DNA of 44,333 bases, from assembly GCA_026134085.1 (NCBI GenBank), contig JAOQIN010000010.1, forward strand, positions 1 through 44,333. Reading direction: 5' to 3'. Under the pieces are notes generated by a model. The model was not told where the DNA came from. It saw only the letters and a program-made list of their open reading frames with translations, and did not search any database. Below are positions 22,687 to 31,147 of this stretch, piece after piece; positions within the stretch are counted from its first letter, which is position 1; every line of letters starts with the position of its first letter. The DNA is from Candidatus Methanoxibalbensis ujae. GTDB lineage: Archaea; Halobacteriota; Syntropharchaeia; Alkanophagales; Methanospirareceae. The translations under genes were made by a program, and so were the position numbers.

Positions 22687-24466
22687 ACCTGCCGCGCTTT
22701 ATTTTTCTGTGTGCGCGCAGTTTTGCTCTCCGCTCCTTCATTATCCACTCCTTCGTCCTGCCGGCGATTTTGGCCTCAATATCCTCCGCTTCCTTCTCAA
22801 CCTCACTCTTCGCGATATGGAGGTCCTCTATTCTTATCATCTGAATTGCGCCTTCAGTCGCTGCTATGAAAGCCTGCTCCTTGACGACGAGTGGATCAAC
22901 TATTCCCCTCTCAAAAACATCATCCACGATCTCCCCCTCAACTGCCGATATTCCGGCGTATTTCTTTCCTGATGCATGTGCTGCCCGAAGTGCTGTGATC
23001 GTGTCGATCATATCCATGCCGCAGTTCTTCGCGATCGCATTTGGTATGCTCTCAAGCGCATCTGCAAACGCCTCTATGGCGAACTGCTCCTTGCGCGGAA
23101 TGCTCCTCGCATATTTTCTCAGCCTGACAGCGCATTCAACTTCAACCGCACCACCTCCCGGAATCACCCTGGGATCCTCAACACATCTCGCAACAGCATT
23201 CAGCGCACTCCTCACCTCCCCCACAATACCCTCAAGCACTCTATTGGATACCCCTCTTATGAGTATTGCACACGCCTTCTTGTGCGGACAATCCTCAAAA
23301 AAAACATATTTCACACCGCTCAAATCTCGTTGAACAACTTTTCCAGCATATCCCAGCTTATCCTCACTCAATTCATCAGATTTCTTCACTATTTTTGCAC
23401 CAGTAGCGCGCTCCAATCTCTGTAAATCTGTGAATTTCACTCGCTTCATCGCCATTATGCCGTTATCTCTGAAGAGATCAATCGCTTCATCATCAATGCC
23501 CCAACGACAGCACACAACATTCGCACCAGATGCGATTATCGGCTTTATCATGTCCTCAAAAAGCTCTCTGCGCTTTTCGTAGAACGCTTTTATGGCATTC
23601 GGATCTCTTATCTTCAGAGTGAATCCGAGCGCACCGAGTGTCTCGCCTGCTTTGCTGCGTTTCCTCACGAACTCCTCCTTAGGCGCTTTTCTCCCTGTTG
23701 TCCTCTCGGGCTCCCAGTGCTCAATGGGGAAATCAAGCAGTGCGATCCTCGCATTCTCCATCTCAGTGGGAAGGTCATCAAGCACTTCCCTGTCTATGAG
23801 AACGCCATCAAGAAGCCGCGTCTCCTTAACCGCACCGCCCGACTTGGCCTCTATAAGCACATCATCCACATCTATCAGCAGTTCCTCGCCAGCGCCATCA
23901 GCACCATTGCCACAACTGTCGCTTATACGCTTTATCGCTTCGACAACAACCTCAGCAAGCGCGTCCTCAGACCAGTAATCGCTCTTCTTAAGTGCGGTTC
24001 TCGCCACATCCCTCAGAATTCTGTTCTCTCTTATTTCGCTGAATTCAATGCATATATCATCAAGGACATCAAGAACATGATCAAGCGCCATGTTATATCC
24101 GCGTGAAATTGTGTTCTGATGGACGCCCATCGCACGCAGCTCAAATCCATTTCGCACAAGCTCGCCGAGGAGCACCATCATTGTGGCCACGCCGTCACCT
24201 ATGTCGTCGCCGAGTGAAATGCCTGCCGAGATCAGAATGTCAGCAGTTGGATGGTCGTATCTCAATTCCTTCAAAATCGTATATCCGCTGCTTGAGACGA
24301 GGTCAACAACCTCCTCCTTCGTCATATCTCTCGTCAGCATTTTCTTTGAGGCTATCGGCCCGATTATAGACCTGAACATATCAGAGAAAGCCTCACACAC
24401 TATCTTGTTGGCCCACTGAATCTCCTCAGGCGGCACATCACCAGGTGGTAACACATCTTCTATCAT
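22676..24466 (-). CDS. Divergent thermosome (group II chaperonin) subunit with degraded ATPase motifs
   Basis: A 596-residue thermosome homologue. The equatorial, intermediate and apical regions are all recognisable (DHPTADILI, GGGAVEVE at 437-444, QFAIEAFADALESIPNAIAKN). The ATP-binding loop GDGTT reads GDGVA (90-94), NDGATIL reads SSGYTIL, and the catalytic Asp of the HDAL motif is missing (RSAL, 419-422). The C-terminus is a basic, helical tail (residues about 560-596, rich in Lys/Arg) instead of the usual flexible end. ATP hydrolysis is therefore doubtful. It lies last in the proteasome-SBDS-exosome gene run, 82 bases after rrp42. It is probably a specialised paralogue; a standard thermosome would be expected elsewhere in the genome. 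Confidence 0.85.
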   Translation of the reverse strand: MIEDVLPPGDVPPEEIQWANKIVCEAFSDMFRSIIGPIASKKMLTRDMTKEEVVDLVSSSGYTILKELRYDHPTADILISAGISLGDDIGDGVATMMVLLGELVRNGFELRAMGVHQNTISRGYNMALDHVLDVLDDICIEFSEIRENRILRDVARTALKKSDYWSEDALAEVVVEAIKRISDSCGNGADGAGEELLIDVDDVLIEAKSGGAVKETRLLDGVLIDREVLDDLPTEMENARIALLDFPIEHWEPERTTGRKAPKEEFVRKRSKAGETLGALGFTLKIRDPNAIKAFYEKRRELFEDMIKPIIASGANVVCCRWGIDDEAIDLFRDNGIMAMKRVKFTDLQRLERATGAKIVKKSDELSEDKLGYAGKVVQRDLSGVKYVFFEDCPHKKACAILIRGVSNRVLEGIVGEVRSALNAVARCVEDPRVIPGGGAVEVECAVRLRKYARSIPRKEQFAIEAFADALESIPNAIAKNCGMDMIDTITALRAAHASGKKYAGISAVEGEIVDDVFERGIVDPLVVKEQAFIAATEGAIQMIRIEDLHIAKSEVEKEAEDIEAKIAGRTKEWIMKERRAKLRAHRKIKRGRLKY

Positions 24467-24548
24467 ATCTTCATCCCCCTCCTTCCATCTCCTTTCTTCC
24501 CGCTTCCTTTGTGCTGCAGAACGGCAGCTGCAACGCGCAACGCTGCCT

Positions 24549-25343
24549 TCACCTCAAATAAATTTTTCTTATCCTGTGCGCCTCTTCAACTGCGATATCA
24601 ATCATGCGTTCAAAAGTGTTCTCGCTCAGAACGCCCCTTCCGCTTTTCTGTATGCAGGATATGTCGCCGTCTTCTGTTGAAGTCACGATAAGTCTTGCAT
24701 CAGCCGCACTTTCCTCAAACATGTTTGGATCAACGAGAATATTGCCATCGATCTCAACTGTTGTGACAGCAACGGGCGTGTATTTGACCATCAGATTATC
24801 AACCTTCGGATTCACCTCACGCGGCGAGAATCCATGTCTCTCATAGGGGATTCTTGTGTTCATGAGCGCTGCAATAGCGCCGAGGGCAGATGCGTCAACG
24901 AGGTTTCCGTCGTCATCAAGCACATGGATGTCTATGAAGATCATCCAGACCTTTTCTCCCTCCTCTATGCACAGCGATTCCACATCCAGTGCATGCGAAC
25001 CTCTTATCCCCCTGTCAACAATCCTCGCAAGCTCAACGCTGTTCTCATCAGGCGGTCCTGGCTCAAATTCAGGCGATGCGAGGGGGACAAACTCCGCATT
25101 CGTGATGATGACACCTTCATTCGGAATGTCTGGAAAGGGCTCTCCAATCTCCATCTTAACACCGACGAGAACCTGAGTGTTCCCTATTTTCACCCTCGCA
25201 GACCCCTCTGCTCTCTTCACAACACCCTTCTCAACGATTATCTCACGATATTCCAGGAATCTTCTGCCGTCCATACGCTTCCCGCTTCTTATGAGATCGC
25301 AGACATAGTCACGACGCATCTCCTCAGCAATGTCGCTCCCCAT
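24549..25343 (-). CDS. rrp42: Exosome complex subunit Rrp42
   Basis: A 264-residue RNase PH-domain protein, the non-catalytic partner in the hexameric ring of the archaeal exosome. It opens DYVCDLIRSGKRMDGRRFLEYRE and continues with KIGNTQVLVGVK and VDASALGAIAALMNT, all family features, and ends in the EEAHRIRKIYLR helix. GAGGTGAT before ATG 25343 fixes the start; an in-frame extension of nine residues upstream is rejected. It follows rrp41 closely. Confidence 0.94.
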   Translation of the reverse strand: MGSDIAEEMRRDYVCDLIRSGKRMDGRRFLEYREIIVEKGVVKRAEGSARVKIGNTQVLVGVKMEIGEPFPDIPNEGVIITNAEFVPLASPEFEPGPPDENSVELARIVDRGIRGSHALDVESLCIEEGEKVWMIFIDIHVLDDDGNLVDASALGAIAALMNTRIPYERHGFSPREVNPKVDNLMVKYTPVAVTTVEIDGNILVDPNMFEESAADARLIVTSTEDGDISCIQKSGRGVLSENTFERMIDIAVEEAHRIRKIYLR

Positions 25344-25391
25344 TTGTATCACCTCACAGTCACAGCACACACATCATTCAAAGCACACACA

Positions 25392-26117
25392 TCATTCAAT
25401 CTCCTCACTGTATTTGCTTATCAAAGCCTCACGCTGCATCTGATATATTTTCCTGCAGGCGTTTTTTGCGATTTCAAGTCCTTTTTGTATCTCTTCTCTC
25501 GTCATTTTTCCATCCATCTGTATCATTGTTATTGTGTTTGTCTTCGCTATCATTGCAACTGGCATATCTGCGTCGCCGTAATTGTCCTCAATTGCGTTTA
25601 AATCGAGAACGATCTCTCCATCCACCTTTCCAACGGCTATCGCAGACACGAGACCCCTCATGGGAATTCCCGCGTCAGCGAGCGCCACGGAAGCTGCATT
25701 TATGCCCGCAGTTCTTGTTCCAGCATCAGACTGCAGCACCTCCACGAATATATCAATCGTGGTTCTCGGATAGAACTCGGTCATTATCACAGGTTCAAGT
25801 GCCTCCCTGCTCACCTTTGATATCTCAATGCTCCTCCTGTCAGGTCCGGGACGCTTGCGCTCATCAACAGAAAAAGGCGCCATGTTGTATCTGTATTGTA
25901 TTATAGCCCTCTTCGCATCCTGATAATGACGGGGATGCAGCTCCCTCGGACCATAAACTGCTGCAATCACCTTGTTGTCTCCAAGCTCAAAATAACATGA
26001 GCCATCCGCTCTCTTAAGAACGCCGACCTCTATCCTTATGGGGCGCATCTCATCAAATGCCCTTCCATCCACACGCCTCCCATCCTTTATGAGAGGCTGT
26101 TCCACTTTCCTCTTCAT
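25392..26117 (-). CDS. rrp41: Exosome complex catalytic subunit Rrp41
   Basis: A 241-residue RNase PH-domain exoribonuclease with RRVDGRAFDEMRPI at the N-terminus, phosphate-binding GTRTAGINAASVALADAG and the catalytic Asp pair region NYGDADMPVAM. It degrades RNA 3' to 5' with phosphate and can add heteropolymeric tails in reverse. Three copies alternate with Rrp42 in the ring under a Rrp4/Csl4 cap. Gene order rrp4-rrp41-rrp42 is the conserved archaeal one. Confidence 0.96.
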   Translation of the reverse strand: MKRKVEQPLIKDGRRVDGRAFDEMRPIRIEVGVLKRADGSCYFELGDNKVIAAVYGPRELHPRHYQDAKRAIIQYRYNMAPFSVDERKRPGPDRRSIEISKVSREALEPVIMTEFYPRTTIDIFVEVLQSDAGTRTAGINAASVALADAGIPMRGLVSAIAVGKVDGEIVLDLNAIEDNYGDADMPVAMIAKTNTITMIQMDGKMTREEIQKGLEIAKNACRKIYQMQREALISKYSEEIE

Positions 26118-26157
26118 CCCTCATCACACCCACGCCAGCTCCGACACACCCGACACT

Positions 26158-26202
26158 CCAGACAACCAGCAACTCCAGCAGCACCAGCAACTCCAGCAAC
26201 CC
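26158..26202. repeat. CAGCAACTC tandem repeat between rrp4 and rrp41
   Basis: The unit CAGCAACTCCAGCA is repeated with CAGCACCAGCAA variants in the 110-base gap between rrp4 and rrp41. The gap is unusual because these genes often overlap or nearly touch. Confidence 0.65.
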
Positions 26203-26227
26203 ACAACCACAACACACGCTCCCCGTT

Positions 26228-26953
26228 TCATTCATTTCCGCCCTCCCCTTCGTTTTCTGCTGTTGCGGAAGATGTTGTGAGGATTTTGCGCTTCCGCTGT
26301 TTGATGAGAGCATCAAGCATCGCCGCAACTCTGTCTGTGAGACCGGATGTGTGCGCCTCATTCGCTATCATGAGAATAGCCTCAGAAACCACATTCACAG
26401 CGTTCTCATCTCCTTTTATCCATATCCTTCCATTTTTCGCTATGAATATAAAACATCCACTCCTCTCCTTAAGCAGTTTTATCATTGAACCATGCCTTCC
26501 TATAATGCGAGGTATTTTTGTATGAGGTATTTCAATTATTCTGTCTCCTCTCTTTATGCGAAATTCCTTCATCAATGTCAGCTCAATCCTCATTGAAACA
26601 TCAATATTCCTGACCTTGGCCACTATCACATCGCCAAGATTTAGATATTCGTTCATTTTGCCAAACTCTATTCGTTCATCATCTGACACCTCAAGCACAT
26701 GCAGAAGCGCCTTGTAGGGGGAGGCAATTTCAACTATCCAGAAGGGAAACGATATGTCAATGATGCTGCCTATGACAACATCGCCACGACGGGGCACATA
26801 TTTTCCTTTGAAAGGAACCACCTTTATCTCATCCTTCTCGTCAAGAACTCCATATCTCTGCGCATAAACACAGTTGCTGAAAATATATGTTCCCTCTCCC
26901 GCTCTTTTAACATCTTTTGAAATAAAATCTCCCGGAACAACAATTCTATACAT
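26228..26953 (-). CDS. rrp4: Exosome cap subunit Rrp4
   Basis: A 241-residue RNA-binding cap protein. The N-terminal domain is about residues 1-55 (RIVVPGDF). The S1 domain lies near 60-130 (VVIGSIIDISFPFWIVEI). The KH domain has IPRIIGRHGSMIKLL, with the GxxG loop GRHG. The C-terminus is acidic (ENEGEGGNE). It threads substrate RNA into the Rrp41/Rrp42 ring. It is 13 bases behind the SBDS gene. Confidence 0.95.
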   Translation of the reverse strand: MYRIVVPGDFISKDVKRAGEGTYIFSNCVYAQRYGVLDEKDEIKVVPFKGKYVPRRGDVVIGSIIDISFPFWIVEIASPYKALLHVLEVSDDERIEFGKMNEYLNLGDVIVAKVRNIDVSMRIELTLMKEFRIKRGDRIIEIPHTKIPRIIGRHGSMIKLLKERSGCFIFIAKNGRIWIKGDENAVNVVSEAILMIANEAHTSGLTDRVAAMLDALIKQRKRKILTTSSATAENEGEGGNE

Positions 26954-26966
26954 GGAAATCCCTCCT

Positions 26967-27695
26967 CTATTTCAATATCCTGGTCTCAACTTCTCCCCTT
27001 GTTATCTCATTCAGTAATGCAAAAAGCTCATCTTTCATCCCGGCAGGCACACGGAGAATCGCGATAAAAGAGCCATCAGGCTGCCATTCCTCCTTTATAA
27101 TCTCATAATTCCTCTTTATCTCGTATATCCTTCCCGTGTATGCAGCGGGAATCTTCACCGCAATCTCATTCGTGTGAACTTTTATGGGCAATATGGGCCT
27201 GAGCGCATTTATCGCATCCTTAACGAGTGCGTCAATGCTCTTCATCGCATCTATGTGAAACTTGGCCTCCTTCAACGCGATCTCAATTCTCGTGGGAGGA
27301 TGGGGAGTGTTCGTCTGGGGATTAACGCATATGCGTGATATGCGATCTATCACCGCCCTTCTTTTTTCCTCAGTGATCCTCCTGCGCTGTTCAGTCGTGA
27401 GTTGAATCTCTCCCTCCTTCAATATGCGAAGAGCTATCTCCCTCACATCTGTCGTCCCGAAGACCGCTCTGAGATCATCCTCTCTGGCTCTCTCGCCTTT
27501 TGATGCGTCTTCAAATATCTCCTCAACCGCCAGAATCTCGCTTATCTCACCTATCTCTCCAGTCCCAGATTCCGCATTCTTTCCTCTTCTTCCTCTGACT
27601 CTGACATTCTCCGCGCCATAGGGGTCAACAAGAACCTCAAAAACCTTCTTTCCCTTCCTGAACCTCGCAACAACAGCATCCTCAAGCCTCACCAT
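26967..27695 (-). CDS. sdo1: Ribosome maturation protein SBDS/Sdo1
   Basis: A 242-residue SBDS homologue. It has an N-terminal FYSH domain (VARFRKGKKVFEVLVDP), a central helical domain with QLTTEQRRRITEEKRR, and the signature CVNPQTNTPHPPTRIE. The C-terminal ferredoxin-like domain ends NEITRGEVETRILK. It helps release aIF6 from new 60S-like subunits. A charged insertion (residues about 35-65, EIGEISEILAVEE) is somewhat longer than usual. It sits between psmA and rrp4, the classic archaeal arrangement. Confidence 0.95.
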   Translation of the reverse strand: MVRLEDAVVARFRKGKKVFEVLVDPYGAENVRVRGRRGKNAESGTGEIGEISEILAVEEIFEDASKGERAREDDLRAVFGTTDVREIALRILKEGEIQLTTEQRRRITEEKRRAVIDRISRICVNPQTNTPHPPTRIEIALKEAKFHIDAMKSIDALVKDAINALRPILPIKVHTNEIAVKIPAAYTGRIYEIKRNYEIIKEEWQPDGSFIAILRVPAGMKDELFALLNEITRGEVETRILK

Positions 27696-27717
27696 ATCCC
27701 TTCACTTCCGGCGCTGC

Positions 27718-28461
27718 CTATTCGCTTCTTTCGCTGTCCTGCTGCTCCCTCCTCACACGCTCAACATATCGCTCAACCTCTTCATTGCTCAGTATCCTGA
27801 ACTTCTCCTTGGAGAGATCAGCGATGCCTATATCAACATTCATCGCCGAAGCACCTCCCTCAGACACCCTGAAGAGCGCTTTCAGGCCCAGATGGATCGC
27901 ATCATCGCACGTCATCTGCATGTCATATTCGCTCTCCAGCGCCTCAATGACGGAGTTCCTGCCCGCACCTATGGCCGTGGCCTTGTATTCAAGCAGAGCG
28001 CCACTTGGATCTGTCTCAAACAGATAGCATTCTCCCTCATACACACCTGCAAGCAGTAACGCAGTTCCAAAAGGGCGCAAACCTCCTATTTGCGTGTAAA
28101 TCTGCTTGAAATCACATATTTTCTTGGCCAGTGTCGCAACATCTATCGGCTCATCATATATTATGCGATTTATCTGTGCTTCCAACCTGCCTTTATCTAT
28201 TAAAACACGAGCATCAGCAACCAAACCTGATGTCACAGCTCCTATGTGCTCATCAATGAGAAATATCTTCTCAAGCGACCTGACCTCAAGCAGTTTCGAT
28301 GCAATTCTCTTGTCAGCAAGCAGCACAACGCCGTCACTCGCCTTTATCCCGATCGCCGTAGTCCCTCGCTTCACAGCTTCCCTCGCATACTCCACCTGAA
28401 ACAACCGCCCATCAGGGCTGAACACTGTTATAGCACGGTCATATCCCATTTGCGGAATCAT
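27718..28461 (-). CDS. psmA: Proteasome alpha subunit
   Basis: A 247-residue 20S proteasome alpha subunit. The N-terminal gate helix [20 protein letters not shown] is diagnostic, followed by [11 protein letters not shown] and the core [15 protein letters not shown]. It has no processed Thr, as expected for alpha. AGAGGTGATG on the minus strand marks the start. It is followed after 22 bases by SBDS, starting the exosome gene run; psmB is not in the window. Confidence 0.96.
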   Translation of the reverse strand: MIPQMGYDRAITVFSPDGRLFQVEYAREAVKRGTTAIGIKASDGVVLLADKRIASKLLEVRSLEKIFLIDEHIGAVTSGLVADARVLIDKGRLEAQINRIIYDEPIDVATLAKKICDFKQIYTQIGGLRPFGTALLLAGVYEGECYLFETDPSGALLEYKATAIGAGRNSVIEALESEYDMQMTCDDAIHLGLKALFRVSEGGASAMNVDIGIADLSKEKFRILSNEEVERYVERVRREQQDSERSE

Positions 28462-28491
28462 CTCTCATCACCTCTTGCTCTCCGTTCAAAA

Positions 28492-28563
28492 TGGACTCGA
28501 CGGGATTTGAACCCGTGGCCTCCGCCTCGCGAAGGCGGCGCTCTTCCACTGAGCTACGAGCCC
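28492..28563 (-). tRNA. tRNA-Ala (anticodon CGC)
   Basis: A 72-base minus-strand cloverleaf: acceptor GGGCTCG/CGAGTCC (one G-T pair), discriminator A, D arm GCTC...GAGC, anticodon stem CCGCC/GGCGG around TTCGCGA (anticodon CGC), T arm ACGGG-TTCAAAT-CCCGT. It lies 30 bases ahead of psmA on the same strand and may be transcribed with it. Confidence 0.95.
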
Positions 28564-28595
28564 ATCATTCTTGCTCTCACATTACAGTCCTCTAT

Positions 28596-28622
28596 TCCCT
28601 CTTTTCATAATTAAGTTTTATC
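28596..28622. promoter_or_regulatory. Shared A/T-rich divergent promoter (tRNA-Ala / LysE-type gene)
   Basis: TTCATAATTAAGTTTTATCA lies between the two divergent genes. Read on the minus strand it gives AAAACTTAATTATG about 40 bases before the tRNA. Read on the plus strand, AAGTTTTATCA is only 15-20 bases before the LysE-type ATG, too close for a ribosome site, so that message may be leaderless. Confidence 0.5.
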
Positions 28623-28629
28623 ATCAGAT

Positions 28630-29391
28630 ATGAACGATCAGACCGTCGTTGAGGCGCTCACGCTTTTCGGCATGGGGTTCATAACGGGATTGAGTGGTGC
28701 TGCCATTCCGGGACCCCTCTTCGCATTCGTCATTTCCGACACCCTTAAAAAAGGATTCCTGTCAGGCCCTCTCACCGCTCTTGGACATGTTATCGTGGAA
28801 CTCCCCGTCATCGTCGCATTTATGCTCGGCATAGGCGCTCTGCTTATGGGCTTTCAGCATTTTATATATGCTGTCGGCGGTGTTGTTTTCATAATTATGT
28901 CGCTGCACATAATGCGAGAAACACTCCATTACTCTCCATCCAACCTCAAACTTTTTTCTTCTGACAGATACGCAGATGCAAAACCATCTCAGCAGCTATC
29001 TCATCGGAAAATTCATCAGAACATATCTCAAAAAATGCAAAAATACGGTAAACTCAACTCAGTAATCGGCGGTTTGATATTCACAGCGTTCAATCCCTCT
29101 TTCATACCATGGTGGATGACTGCAGGTTTTCCCATTCTGCTCATGGGACTCTCATCATCACTTTCGCACACAGGCGTCATTATAGTTGTGATGGGGCATT
29201 TCACCTCAGATATCTCATGGTATTCGCTTGTTTCTCTTCTGATCGCAATGGGCAGAAAACACCTGATCGGTCGCTGGTACAGAACTCTCATGTTCATCGT
29301 TTCCTCCTTTCTCGCAGCACTCGGAATTTTTTTCCTGTTGTCTCTGATCCCCTTTTTCTCCGCTCACACACCGCTCACACACAATGCGTGA
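28630..29391 (+). CDS. LysE/RhtB-family exporter
   Basis: A 253-residue membrane protein with about six helices. The first carries the LysE-family motif GLSGAAIPGPLFAFVIS (G-x-x-P-G-P), and PFIPWW-like NPSFIPWWMT marks the helix after the central loop. A hydrophilic loop at about residues 97-140 separates the two halves. In this superfamily the cargo is amino acids or small cations, and the direction is outward. The substrate cannot be predicted. It is divergent from tRNA-Ala and convergent with serA. Confidence 0.82.
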   Translation: MNDQTVVEALTLFGMGFITGLSGAAIPGPLFAFVISDTLKKGFLSGPLTALGHVIVELPVIVAFMLGIGALLMGFQHFIYAVGGVVFIIMSLHIMRETLHYSPSNLKLFSSDRYADAKPSQQLSHRKIHQNISQKMQKYGKLNSVIGGLIFTAFNPSFIPWWMTAGFPILLMGLSSSLSHTGVIIVVMGHFTSDISWYSLVSLLIAMGRKHLIGRWYRTLMFIVSSFLAALGIFFLLSLIPFFSAHTPLTHNA

Positions 29392-29440
29392 GAAGCAAAG
29401 CAAAAAAGCAAAGCAAAGCAGCAACAGCAGCGAGCGCCGC

Positions 29441-31063
29441 TCACAGCTTCACGAGCTTCACATCAACGATGTTTTTCACATTTCTTATCTCTGCGATTGT
29501 CGCATCGTCAACTTGGCTGTCAACATTCAACACCATTATCGCTTCTCCTCCCGGCTCTTTCCTGCCAACCTGCATTCTCGCTATATTTATGCCTTTGTCG
29601 CCCAGTATTGTGCAGACGGGCCCTATCACGCGCGGCCTGTCAATGAAAAAGCATATCAGCATGTATTCCTCAGGAACCGCATCAATTCTGTATCCATTTA
29701 TTTTCACGATGCGTGGCTCATCGCCCAGGTCCTCAAATATTGTGCCTGATACCTCAGTCACAGTTCCGTCCTCGGTGTGCATTGACACGCTCATGAGCGA
29801 TTTGAACATATCCACATCTTTCGTTCTCCTCTCAGAAACCTTTATTCCCATTTTCCTGGCCATGACCTCCGCGTTCACGATGTTCACACCACTCACAAAG
29901 TTTGAAAGAAATCCCTGAAGTGCTGATGCAGTGAGTATTTTCGTGTCCTCTGACATGATCCCCTCATATGTCAGCTCAAGACGCATAATCCTGCTGAGCT
30001 TCGGTTTGAGCTGTGCGCAGAGGCTGCCTATTTTCGATGAAAGCGTCAGATAGGGCTTCATCACATCCCAGCGCTCCTCCTCAAGATATGGCATGTTGAC
30101 GGCATATCTCACGGGTTCTCCCTTGAGAGCCCTTTCAACTTCCTCAGCAATGACTATTGCTGATGCTCGCTGAGCCTCCTCCGTTGAAGCACCGAGATGA
30201 GGGGTCACAATCACATTTTCAAGCGAAATCAGTTCGTTTTCTGGAGAGGGAGGTTCCTCCTCAAACACATCAAGCGCCGCACCAGCCACCTTCCCCCGCT
30301 TTATCGCATCTGCAAGCGCACTCTCATCTATTATGCCGCCTCTCGCGCAGTTTATAACGCGCACACCTTCCTTCATCCTGTCAAACGCATCCGCATTCAG
30401 CAGATGATATGTCTCATCAGTGAGAGGTGTGTGAACTGTTATGAAATCAGCACGCCTGAGAACATCGTCAAAAGACACAAGAGATGCTCCTATCTCCCGC
30501 GCTTTTTCAACAGATGTGTATGGGTCATATGCAATTATCCTCATCCCAAACGCCTTCGCCCTCTTAGCAACCTCAGCACCTATCCTTCCAAGCCCTATTA
30601 TTCCGAGTGTCTTTCCGTTGAGCTCAACACCCATGTATTTCTTGCGGTTCCATTTTCCAGCCTTCAACGATGCGTTCGCGGATGGAATCCAGCGCGACAG
30701 CGCCAGAATCATCGCGATCGTGTGCTCAGCAGCTGATATTGTGTTCGCCTCTGGAGCATTCACAACAAGAACGCCTTTCTCCGTCGCAGCAGACACATCT
30801 ATGTTGTCAACTCCGACCCCTGCCCTCCCTATAACCTTCAACCTGCCATCCGCTCCCGCCTCTATCACATCCGCCGCAACCTTCGTGCCGCTCCTCACGA
30901 TCAGCGCATCATACGACCGGATGATCTCAATCAGTTCCTCCTCCTTCAGCCCTTCCCGTATGTGAACATCCGCAAACTTCCTCAATCGCTCTATCCCATC
31001 ATCAGACAGCGGATCAGTGACAAGCACTCGCCATCCTCCATCAGATCCTCTCATTCCTCTCAT
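29441..31063 (-). CDS. serA: D-3-phosphoglycerate dehydrogenase
   Basis: A 540-residue NAD-dependent enzyme for the first step of serine synthesis. It has substrate-binding IVRSGTKV and GRAGVGVDNID, Rossmann LGIIGLGRIGAEVA, catalytic Arg in NCARGGIIDE, Glu in DVFEEEPP and His in TPHLGAST. An intervening (ASB) domain is followed by a C-terminal ACT domain (residues about 465-540, YMLICFFIDRPRVIGPV), the usual serine-sensing part of the long form. The start at 31063 is not supported by a clear ribosome site; Met4 is an in-frame alternative. A 49-base spacer of AAGCAAAGCA repeats lies between it and the LysE-type gene. Confidence 0.95.
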   Translation of the reverse strand: MRGMRGSDGGWRVLVTDPLSDDGIERLRKFADVHIREGLKEEELIEIIRSYDALIVRSGTKVAADVIEAGADGRLKVIGRAGVGVDNIDVSAATEKGVLVVNAPEANTISAAEHTIAMILALSRWIPSANASLKAGKWNRKKYMGVELNGKTLGIIGLGRIGAEVAKRAKAFGMRIIAYDPYTSVEKAREIGASLVSFDDVLRRADFITVHTPLTDETYHLLNADAFDRMKEGVRVINCARGGIIDESALADAIKRGKVAGAALDVFEEEPPSPENELISLENVIVTPHLGASTEEAQRASAIVIAEEVERALKGEPVRYAVNMPYLEEERWDVMKPYLTLSSKIGSLCAQLKPKLSRIMRLELTYEGIMSEDTKILTASALQGFLSNFVSGVNIVNAEVMARKMGIKVSERRTKDVDMFKSLMSVSMHTEDGTVTEVSGTIFEDLGDEPRIVKINGYRIDAVPEEYMLICFFIDRPRVIGPVCTILGDKGINIARMQVGRKEPGGEAIMVLNVDSQVDDATIAEIRNVKNIVDVKLVKL

Positions 31064-31147
31064 TCTATATCACTGCCCGTCTAAAAAAAAGTCGCCATAA
31101 AGTGCATTTGCCTCATAATATGAGGATATGAGGAGGGGGTGTCAGGT

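Noticed and set aside
24834-25601. Plus-strand open frame of 255 codons over rrp42/rrp41
   Set aside because: Antisense to two exosome genes; rich in His, Leu and Ser without any motif.
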